Of a stretch of DNA of 13,716 bases, positions 7,129-13,631 are shown piece after piece. The notes beneath the pieces are model-generated. The model was given only the letters and a program-made list of their open reading frames with translations, had not been told where the DNA came from and searched no databases. Origin of the DNA: Chitinophagaceae bacterium. Its GTDB lineage: Bacteria; Bacteroidota; Bacteroidia; Chitinophagales; Chitinophagaceae. The position numbers and the translations under genes are program-made. The stretch covers positions 42,660-56,375 of the forward strand of contig DMPB01000177.1 of the NCBI GenBank assembly GCA_003456175.1, read 5' to 3'. The first letter of the stretch is position 1, and every line of letters begins with the position of its first letter.

Positions 7129-8577
7129 TTAATTACATTTCGTTAGACCTAAGTTTCTCATTTCCTGTGTTCTTCCATATTTAGCAACATACAATATTTG
7201 CCTTGTGGTAACAGTATCATTCCCCAGAGCTATCCAAGAAGGCGTACCTGTTAATCCTTTAAAAGCTAGAGCATTACTTATAGTCGAATTTAAATTTCCA
7301 TTGAAATAAGTAATTACTCTCTTTATTTCGTCCCTGTATGCCGATGCTATAGTTAAATGCTGTGAATTATTACCATTCTTATACTGCCAGATTAAAGGAA
7401 AATTAGTTTTTAAGAAGTTGGAATCAACCTCGCCACTCCTGTATCTAGATATTTGAAAATTTATATATCCATGTATTGCTTCATGGAACAATACCGCAGC
7501 AATTAATTCTTTTGAAGCGTTTGATAAGAAAGTAGGATTACACCTTATACGAATGTTCATTACACCATTCAAGATTACTGGAGGGCTTGTTATCGCATCA
7601 TCAGTTTGTGTTGACAGACTAGGGTCTACCGCTAAAATTAAGTTTACTTTAGAACTTGATTTAAAAACTTTATTAAGAATAGAGTCAGTAGATTCATTTA
7701 TATTAGGCAATTGTTTTAAAATTTCCTGAGCACAAGGATAACCCTGTAAAGAATCTATTATTTCTTGGTTTTCGTAAACGTCCTCAAAAATTTCAACAGA
7801 ACCACCTCCTTCTACACCTATCTGGGAGATCAACATCCATTGCACTGGTTCAGGTAAACTAGACAAATCTGGAGTAGGACACGTATATGTTGTATATATC
7901 CTATTAATAAAATGACAAACTGTGTTGTTATGATTTTGACCTGTAGGCATATCACAATATAAATATCTGACTTCTCTAGTCGAAATACTGCACTCTGAAC
8001 GGTATTGAGAACCCAAAGATTTGTTTTGTTGATCAGAGTAATTAACTTTCAGCAGAGCTTTTTTCCTTGTAGCTGCTATTGAACCAAGTAAGGAGCCACT
8101 TGTACAATGATAGAAGTCTGAATATTTGAAAGGCGTAGCTTCATATAAACTTGAACGCGTATTAAAAAGAAATAAAGTATCTATATTTCTTACTTTATGC
8201 TTTATGCGAACGAGCTTCCACTCTTTTGAAGTAACACCAATAGAATTTTTAAAATTTACAACATTCACAAGCAATGTATCGTTCTCAAAAATCTTTAGTG
8301 ATGTATAATCTAGATTAAAGTTTTGTAATGAATCGCTACCATATCTGTTATATGCTGTATTTGCTTTATTTATCTTTCGCTTGTCCTTACTCAAATATTC
8401 ACTTGATTTGAACCCATCTTGAATGAATGAATTAGATTTTTTCAGAAGCGATTTAATTTGATTCTCGTGACTAAGCATTTTAATGCTATCAACATCGTCA
8501 ATTTCGTAAATATCTTTATTGCAGGATAAAGCAAGTAGTACAAGTAATAGAATGATATAAAAAAATGTGTTCTTCAT
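7129..8577 (-). CDS. Lipoprotein with HExxH zinc-metallopeptidase motif (inserted block, first gene)
   Basis: A 482-residue predicted lipoprotein: the signal peptide MKNTFFYIILLLVLLALSC has lipobox ALSC, with Cys19 as acylation site, so it should be anchored in the cell envelope. After a long N-terminal region with no recognised domain comes a C-terminal zincin-like part. It contains YPCAQEILKQLP (280-291), strand NLILAVDPSL, then LFHEAIHGYI with the HExxH motif at 365-369 and a downstream QHLTIASAYRDE in which His407 could be the third zinc ligand. This arrangement (PCA segment, beta strand, HExxH, later H-x6-Y) is familiar from unnamed Bacteroidota lipoproteins, so peptidase activity is plausible but unproven, and the substrate is unknown. 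It lies 22 bp after actB and 4 bp before the next gene. It interrupts a conserved respiratory operon and is generally AT-richer than it. Confidence 0.85.
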   Translation of the reverse strand: MKNTFFYIILLLVLLALSCNKDIYEIDDVDSIKMLSHENQIKSLLKKSNSFIQDGFKSSEYLSKDKRKINKANTAYNRYGSDSLQNFNLDYTSLKIFENDTLLVNVVNFKNSIGVTSKEWKLVRIKHKVRNIDTLFLFNTRSSLYEATPFKYSDFYHCTSGSLLGSIAATRKKALLKVNYSDQQNKSLGSQYRSECSISTREVRYLYCDMPTGQNHNNTVCHFINRIYTTYTCPTPDLSSLPEPVQWMLISQIGVEGGGSVEIFEDVYENQEIIDSLQGYPCAQEILKQLPNINESTDSILNKVFKSSSKVNLILAVDPSLSTQTDDAITSPPVILNGVMNIRIRCNPTFLSNASKELIAAVLFHEAIHGYINFQISRYRSGEVDSNFLKTNFPLIWQYKNGNNSQHLTIASAYRDEIKRVITYFNGNLNSTISNALAFKGLTGTPSWIALGNDTVTTRQILYVAKYGRTQEMRNLGLTKCN

Positions 8578-8599
8578 TATTAGGAATTTTATTTGTTAA

Positions 8600-11500
8600 C
8601 TATCCGTGATGCGTAGGTTCTGTAGCACCATGCTTTTCTTCATGCTTAGCAGGGCCGTGGAACTGACCATACACAGGCTCATCGGTATTACGTACCTTGG
8701 CGAGGTAAGTAACATTCGGCAATACGTGTAGTGGCTCTAAGCTTAAGAACAATCTGTTCGGGTTATCCATGCGGTGCATTGTAATTGCGCTGTGCTTATC
8801 GTTAGCATTACCGAACACGATAGCATCAGTAGGGCAGCTTTGTTGACAGGCTACTTTTAGATCCCACTTTCCTTCTTTACCGGTTTCAAGTGGTCTGTTT
8901 TCTTTCTTAGCTTTCAACTTGCCCTCTTGTAAGCGCTGTACGCAGAAGCTACATTTTTCAATAACACCACGGCTACGAACAGTTACGTCTGGGTTTAACA
9001 CCATACGTGTAAGCTCGTCGTTCATCATTAAAATAGTATCAGTTGCTTCATCTTGGTTACCGCTGAAGCTATCAGCACCAGTATAATCGGCCCAGTTAAA
9101 GCGACGTACTTTATACGGACAGTTGTTGGCACAATAACGTGTACCAATACAACGGTTATAAGTCATTTGGTTCAAACCTTCGCTACTGTGGTTGGTAGCA
9201 GCTACCGGACATACGTTTTCGCAAGGTGCGTTATCGCAATGCTGGCACATTAAAGGCTGGAATACCACTTTCGGATTTTCTAAGCTACCGCTATAGTAAC
9301 GGTCGATACGTAACCAATGCATTTCATGGCCACGAACCACTTCTTCTTTACCTACAACAGCGACGTTATTTTCTGCATTACAAGCTACTACGCAAGCGCC
9401 GCAACCAGTACAAGCATTTAAGTCGATACTCATACCCCACTTAGCTCCTGGGCGGTCGAAAACAGGGTAAATAGTACCTTGCTTTTCGAAGTTTTCTAAA
9501 CCACCCCAAGGCTTCAATTCGGCATCGCGATGATCACGAATTTCTGTTGGGTGTTTTTTGAAATCGTTTAGGGTAAGTTCTTTCATTACCTCTGTACGAT
9601 TACCTTGTTCTGTATCGTAAGTATTGTGTGTTTGTGTGAGTGCTACATCGTATTTATTGCCAGTAAGTTCTGCCTTTACATCGGCAGCCATTAACTGCAC
9701 AGTACCATTTACGTAAGTAGCTAATGGGAAGGCGTTCTTACCAATGCCTTTAGCAGCCTTACCAATTTTTTCATGGCGACCATAACCTACAGCAATACCA
9801 ATAGCATCTTCATGTGTACCAGGTATAATTAGAGCAGGTAGTTCAATGGTTTTGCCGTTCACAGTCAATTTAACTACTTTTTTGGCAGGTTGAGTTTCAT
9901 AAGCATCTGCCTGACCGCCATTCGTTAAATCGATATTAAGTAACTTTTTCGCTAAAGTTGGAGATACGATAATGTAGTTGTCCCAAGTGGCACGTGTAAC
10001 TGGGTCTGGCAACTCTTGTAACCAAGGGTTGTTGGCACCTTGACCAGCACCTAAGCCTACCTTTTCGTATAAGGCTAATTCTAAGCTACCTTTTTGACCC
10101 ACTTTGTAACCTGCGATTGCGGTTGTAGCGCCAGCCACAGCAGCAGCATTGAAAGCGGCTCCAACAGGAGCGGCTTCAACACTTACAACACCTTGTTGTA
10201 GAGCATTGTTCCAAGCATCTTCACTGCCTAACTTGCCCATCCAAAAGCTTTTGAAGAAGCTGAGGTAATCGGTAGTAGCACCGCTCCACTTCAACAAGCT
10301 ATCTTGCCACTGACGGGTTTTGAATAAAGGATAAATAGTAGGCTGAAGCATTGAGAAATGACCTGTTCTAGGTTCAGCATCGCCCCAGCTTTCTAAATAG
10401 TTATGATCAGGAACTACGAACTTACAAAGCTGCGTAGTTTCGTCTTCTTTGGTGTTAAGGCTAATAGCAACCTTTACCTTCTTGAGTGCATCTATGAACT
10501 TAGCGCTGTCGTACCAAGTGTAAGCAGGGTTAGCACCGTAGAAAATTACAGCACCAACACTACCGCTATTCATATCAGTTACCAGCTGTGCAAATTCTGC
10601 ATCAACACCTTGGCGACTGTTATAAGTACTGCTCCAATCGATGGTATTACCGCCAGCCTGTAGTGCCTCATTGATTGCGTTTACAACAATTTGTACGTTC
10701 ACATCGTTGCTTCCGCTTACTACTAAGCTAGCACCTTTAGTTGCTAATAAAGCCTTAGCAGCAGCTTCAACACCCTTTTTAAGATTGGCATCTCCTAGTG
10801 TTACAGCACCACCATTGATGGCATTGTATAAAGCAACTGCAACAGCACCTGCCTCTGTTGGACGATGCAAGTAGCGATCATCTGCGTTTGAACCAGTTAA
10901 GCTGGCAACACTCTCAAAATGAATGTGCTTGCTCATACTTGGATTCTTCTCATCTATTTTCTTACCAGCAGCATACTGCTTGCTAAATTCAACGGGGCTT
11001 AACCAAGTACCTAAGAAATCGGCACCTAAGCTCACAATTGTTTTTGCCTTATCAAAGCGGTAACTAGGTATTGTTTTTTTACCGTAAGTAGCTTCATTAG
11101 CCAATAAAATACCACTGTAAGAAACAGCATCGTAAGTTACATGCTTACTACCAGGGTATTTTGCTAAGAACTGTGCAATTACAGCTTTAGTAGATGGCGA
11201 TACTACTGAACTAGTTACTAAAACAACATTACCAGCACCAGTTAAGGCACTAGCAACTGCTTTATCAACAGCATCAAAAGTACTTTCTTTACCATCCATT
11301 AATGGAAAGCGAAGGCGAGCAGTATCGTACAAGTCGAGTACAGAAGCCTGCACTCTTGCACTTGTACCACCTTTGTATAAAGGCGATGCATCGTTACCTT
11401 CTACTTTAATCGGGCGGCCATCACGCACTTTTGCCAACACACTTACCACATCACCATCTTGTACCCAAGTGGTGGCGTAATAATTAGCTACACCCGGAAT

Positions 11501-11752
11501 AATATCTTCAGGCTTATTAGCGAATGGTATCGCCTTTTTTACAGGCATTTCGCAACTAGCAGCAACTGCAGCGGCAGCCGTGCTAAACCCTAAATACTTT
11601 AAAAAATCTCTACGGGGAGTGGCAGCCTGCAAGAAACCATTGTCGGCAGCCTCAAAGGGAAGCTCTTCTCTAAACTCATCTTTTGCTGATTGCTTAAACG
11701 CCTCAGAGTTGTTTAGCTCACCAAAACTTTGCCAATGCTTTTTGTTATCCAT
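8600..11752 (-). CDS. actB: Alternative complex III subunit B (molybdopterin oxidoreductase-like and Fe-S fusion)
   Basis: Large peripheral subunit of alternative complex III, carrying the Fe-S chain that takes electrons from quinol at ActC to the haems of ActA. It has 1050 residues. The N-terminus has a twin-arginine motif RRDFLK (47-52), a hydrophobic stretch and Cys67 in VAASC, consistent with Tat export and a lipid anchor. Residues of about 70-740 form the molybdopterin-oxidoreductase-like domain, which in characterised complexes carries no Mo cofactor. The C-terminal part holds four cysteine clusters: CTGCGACVVAC (781-791), CQHCDNAPCENVC, CIGTRYCANNCPYK, and a KCSFC/CQQSCP pair, the usual set for three 4Fe-4S and one 3Fe-4S clusters. 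The start at ATG 11752 has AAGGGG four bases upstream. It follows actA by 89 bp. Downstream it meets the inserted lipoprotein gene instead of actC. Confidence 0.97.
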   Translation of the reverse strand: MDNKKHWQSFGELNNSEAFKQSAKDEFREELPFEAADNGFLQAATPRRDFLKYLGFSTAAAAVAASCEMPVKKAIPFANKPEDIIPGVANYYATTWVQDGDVVSVLAKVRDGRPIKVEGNDASPLYKGGTSARVQASVLDLYDTARLRFPLMDGKESTFDAVDKAVASALTGAGNVVLVTSSVVSPSTKAVIAQFLAKYPGSKHVTYDAVSYSGILLANEATYGKKTIPSYRFDKAKTIVSLGADFLGTWLSPVEFSKQYAAGKKIDEKNPSMSKHIHFESVASLTGSNADDRYLHRPTEAGAVAVALYNAINGGAVTLGDANLKKGVEAAAKALLATKGASLVVSGSNDVNVQIVVNAINEALQAGGNTIDWSSTYNSRQGVDAEFAQLVTDMNSGSVGAVIFYGANPAYTWYDSAKFIDALKKVKVAISLNTKEDETTQLCKFVVPDHNYLESWGDAEPRTGHFSMLQPTIYPLFKTRQWQDSLLKWSGATTDYLSFFKSFWMGKLGSEDAWNNALQQGVVSVEAAPVGAAFNAAAVAGATTAIAGYKVGQKGSLELALYEKVGLGAGQGANNPWLQELPDPVTRATWDNYIIVSPTLAKKLLNIDLTNGGQADAYETQPAKKVVKLTVNGKTIELPALIIPGTHEDAIGIAVGYGRHEKIGKAAKGIGKNAFPLATYVNGTVQLMAADVKAELTGNKYDVALTQTHNTYDTEQGNRTEVMKELTLNDFKKHPTEIRDHRDAELKPWGGLENFEKQGTIYPVFDRPGAKWGMSIDLNACTGCGACVVACNAENNVAVVGKEEVVRGHEMHWLRIDRYYSGSLENPKVVFQPLMCQHCDNAPCENVCPVAATNHSSEGLNQMTYNRCIGTRYCANNCPYKVRRFNWADYTGADSFSGNQDEATDTILMMNDELTRMVLNPDVTVRSRGVIEKCSFCVQRLQEGKLKAKKENRPLETGKEGKWDLKVACQQSCPTDAIVFGNANDKHSAITMHRMDNPNRLFLSLEPLHVLPNVTYLAKVRNTDEPVYGQFHGPAKHEEKHGATEPTHHG

Positions 11753-11756
11753 GTTA

Positions 11757-11775
11757 CCCCTTACTCCGTATGGAG
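11757..11775 (-). promoter_or_regulatory. actB ribosome binding site with a small overlapping hairpin
   Basis: AAGGGG lies 4 nt before the actB ATG, an unusually clear Shine-Dalgarno for this kind of genome. Just upstream, CTCC-ATAC-GGAG forms a 4-bp stem, so a second purine-rich box (GGAG, 11764-11767) would be hidden when folded. The stem is short and any regulatory role is speculative. The AAGGGG site supports the chosen start. Confidence 0.4.
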
Positions 11776-11817
11776 GTATTTTGTTGAATAATAGATGTTA
11801 TAGTCGAACCCAGCACT

Positions 11818-11831
11818 ACCTTACGGTAAAT
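11818..11831 (+). repeat. Dispersed 14-bp repeat, copy 3 (after actA)
   Basis: Exact ACCTTACGGTAAAT in the actA-actB gap, ending 10 nt from the actA stop codon (11842-11844). The transcript can form UUACC-GUAA-GGUAG (one wobble pair) over 11816-11829. It has the same orientation and stop-codon spacing as copy 1. Confidence 0.75.
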
Positions 11832-11841
11832 ACTGATAATA

Positions 11842-13104
11842 TTAGTAGTGACATTTTTGACACTCAGTACCACCAATTTTTTCAACGGTAATACCTTTTG
11901 TGCTATCTAACTTACCACTCTTTAAATCTTGATGATACTTCTCATAAATGCTGTAGAAGCCATTTTCTTTAAACTGCACTTTTGTTTCGCGGTGACAGTT
12001 AATACACCAGCCCATGCTTAGATCGCTGTACTGATATACTTCGCCCATTTTATTGATTTCGCCGTGGCAGGTTTGACACTGCACTTGACCAGCTTTAACG
12101 TGTTGGGCATGATTGAAGTATACGTGGTCAGGTAAGTTGTGAATTTTAACCCATTCAATTGGCTTGGCTTTGCTAGGATCCCAAGGCTTACCAGATTCAA
12201 AGCCAGCATACTTATATAGCTTCTGAATTTCAGCAGTACCGTTCACTTCTTCACCATCAGCTGTATATAGTTTTTCACCATTGTACTCGTTGATAGCCAT
12301 GTGACAGTTCATACACACATTCACAGAAGGAATGTTAGCATGCTTACCTTCTTGTGCACCACCATGGCAATACAAACAGTTGATTTGGTTGGTACCTGCG
12401 TGCACTTTGTGCGAATAGAAGATAGGTTGCTCAGGTTGGTAATCTTTACTACGACCCATGTTAATAGCACCCTTGGTAGTCATGTAACCACCCACCACAA
12501 AAAGCACCAAGGTAACTAGAGCAATGTAAGTTTTATTACGCCAAAAAGGCAAAGGCTCCAAGGCTGGAATACCTTCTTTATCGTCAGATAATTTACGTAA
12601 GTTACTGTTCACCTGCAACAATACGAGTGCTACAATAGCTAACACCAAAGTTAAAATACCAAACAATAACGTGTTGTCTGATTCTGCAGCGGCAGCAGCA
12701 TTAGGATCTTCAGATGTAATAGGCGGGACTGCAACTACTTTGGTAGCCTCGGTATTGATGTAGGTTAAAATAGCAGCAATTTCCTCATCTTTCAAGTTAG
12801 GGAACTGGTTCATCGGAACCTTATTCCACTTGATATATAAGTCGTTCGCATACTTATTACCGCTAGCAATAACGGCTTGGTTGTTACGAATCCATTTGTA
12901 AAGCAACTCCTTGCTTTCCCAACGATCTTCAACACCGGCCAAAGCTGGTCCGGTTAAATCTTTCTTCACAGCGTGGCAACTGGCACAGTTAGCAGAGAAC
13001 AAAGCCTTGCCATCTTGTGCTGCAGCTTGCTTGCCAAACGACAAGGCAAAAACAGCGATAAGTGATACTGCAATCCTGCCTGCGATTCTTAAACGAGAAG
13101 TCAT
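11842..13104 (-). CDS. actA: Alternative complex III subunit A, multihaem cytochrome c
   Basis: Membrane-anchored multihaem cytochrome c that collects electrons from ActB and delivers them towards the oxidase. I chose ATG 13104 (420 residues) over the in-frame ATG 63 bp upstream. It gives a normal signal peptide ending AAAQ at residue 30, and the upstream start would overlap the likely promoter. Six CxxCH motifs are present: CASCH (40-44) in an N-terminal class I-like domain with likely ligand Met98, then CLYCH (243-247), CMNCH (264-268), CQTCH (343-347), CINCH (367-371) and CQKCH (415-419). Two membrane helices (about 145-164 and 191-209) separate the first haem domain from the five-haem domain. 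The described core of ActA is pentahaem; the N-terminal mono-haem domain is an added module. It is the first gene of the operon. The stop is followed by a copy of the 14-bp repeat. Confidence 0.95.
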   Translation of the reverse strand: MTSRLRIAGRIAVSLIAVFALSFGKQAAAQDGKALFSANCASCHAVKKDLTGPALAGVEDRWESKELLYKWIRNNQAVIASGNKYANDLYIKWNKVPMNQFPNLKDEEIAAILTYINTEATKVVAVPPITSEDPNAAAAAESDNTLLFGILTLVLAIVALVLLQVNSNLRKLSDDKEGIPALEPLPFWRNKTYIALVTLVLFVVGGYMTTKGAINMGRSKDYQPEQPIFYSHKVHAGTNQINCLYCHGGAQEGKHANIPSVNVCMNCHMAINEYNGEKLYTADGEEVNGTAEIQKLYKYAGFESGKPWDPSKAKPIEWVKIHNLPDHVYFNHAQHVKAGQVQCQTCHGEINKMGEVYQYSDLSMGWCINCHRETKVQFKENGFYSIYEKYHQDLKSGKLDSTKGITVEKIGGTECQKCHY

Positions 13105-13153
13105 ATTCACAATTCTGGTGTTGGAATGTGGAAAAAATATTCCTGGACGGCGG

Positions 13154-13161
13154 CAAAAATA
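13154..13161 (-). promoter_or_regulatory. Putative -7 element of the act operon promoter
   Basis: The minus strand reads TATTTTTG, a full match to the Bacteroidota -7 consensus TAnnTTTG, 49 nt before the actA ATG. This predicts a leader of roughly 40 nt. A TTTG at 13176-13179 could serve as the -33 box, but the 14-nt spacing is shorter than usual, so the assignment is moderate. Confidence 0.45.
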
Positions 13162-13233
13162 TGACACGAACTTGACAAAAGAACAGTAGCCAAAAATTTT
13201 TTTTCGCCTTATTTGGCAAGGGTTTCAGCCATT

Positions 13234-13249
13234 TGTGTCACTTTTCACA
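13234..13249. promoter_or_regulatory. CRP/FNR-like operator candidate
   Basis: TGTGT-CACTTT-TCACA matches the CRP-family palindrome TGTGA-N6-TCACA at 9 of 10 defined positions. It lies between divergent genes, about 75 bp upstream of the putative act -7 element and 93 bp before the 13343 ATG. Control of a respiratory operon by a Crp/Fnr-family regulator is plausible, but no regulator gene is in the window. Confidence 0.35.
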
Positions 13250-13285
13250 GCGGCTTAAAATAGGATAGTTCAACAACATTGTAAA

Positions 13286-13295
13286 GGCTTAAGCC
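13286..13295. repeat. 10-bp palindrome GGCTTAAGCC
   Basis: A perfect palindrome 47 bp before the 13343 ATG. Its left half GGCTTAA recurs at 13252-13258, 34 bp away in the same orientation. It may be an operator for the rightward gene pair or chance. Confidence 0.25.
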
Positions 13296-13342
13296 CAAAT
13301 AATTTATAAAACTACAAACACAATTTCAAGCATTTTTGCATC

Positions 13343-13630
13343 ATGCTATCGAGGTTACAACAAAAATGGGGGGTTAACGGCTGGCAATTAGTGGCAATTT
13401 TAACCACTTTCGCCTTGGGTGGTAGCTGTTGTGGTTACTTAGGCCGCCAAGTACTTACCCTAACTGGTGTAGAAAACGCATTTATTAAGTGGCCATTGTA
13501 CTTCGTTTTAGTAACACTGCTTTGGCCATTGTGCGTACTAGTTGTAAGCATACCATTCGGACAATTCTCTTTTTTTGTCAAGTATCTCAAAAAAATGTTT
13601 GCCCGTTTAAGTGGCAAAAAAGCATCTTAA
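13343..13630 (+). CDS. Small conserved membrane protein (probably DUF6787 family)
   Basis: A 95-residue membrane protein of unknown function. It has a short basic N-terminus with KWGVNGWQL (8-16), a first hydrophobic helix at about 16-36 including GGSCCGYLGR, and a second at about 50-70 (LYFVLVTLLWPLCVLVVSIPFG). It ends in a basic tail, FFVKYLKKMFARLSGKKAS, likely cytoplasmic. From memory it matches a small Bacteroidota family catalogued as DUF6787, with the conserved WPLC...IPFGQF block; I could not check this. Two adjacent cysteines (29-30) lie in or near the first helix. It is translated divergently from actA, and its stop is 1 bp before the purN ATG, so the two are almost certainly co-transcribed. 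No clear Shine-Dalgarno or promoter is visible upstream. Confidence 0.85.
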   Translation: MLSRLQQKWGVNGWQLVAILTTFALGGSCCGYLGRQVLTLTGVENAFIKWPLYFVLVTLLWPLCVLVVSIPFGQFSFFVKYLKKMFARLSGKKAS

Positions 13631-13631
13631 T

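Larger units (their letters stand above)
13105..13342. other. Divergent intergenic region between actA and the 13343 gene
   Basis: This 238-bp region separates the minus-strand act operon from the plus-strand pair. It contains a TAnnTTTG-type element facing actA, a CRP-like palindrome, a 10-bp palindrome GGCTTAAGCC and an A5T9 tract flanked by GCCAAA/TTTGGC arms (13189-13217). I found no convincing promoter element for the rightward gene. Confidence 0.6.

Noticed and set aside
5808..8599. Insertion sequence or integron origin of the inserted block
   Set aside because: I found no transposase, integrase, terminal inverted repeats or clear target-site duplication at the edges; only weak AT-rich similarity between them.
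8600..11752. ActB as an active molybdenum enzyme
   Set aside because: Its operon context and ActB-type Fe-S cysteine pattern identify the ACIII subunit, whose molybdopterin-like domain is known to lack the cofactor.
13105..13167. Longer actA start giving 21 extra N-terminal residues
   Set aside because: The extra residues (MSYFCRRPG...) precede a complete signal peptide that starts at the next Met, and the segment overlaps the TATTTTTG promoter element.
13189..13217. GCCAAA/TTTGGC inverted repeat around the T-tract as a terminator
   Set aside because: It lies upstream of both divergent genes, where no transcript is expected to end. The arms are only 6 bp with a 17-nt loop.
12911..13219. Plus-strand and shifted minus-strand open frames over the 5' end of actA
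   Set aside because: They overlap a well-supported cytochrome gene and the promoter region, and have no recognisable domain or start signal.
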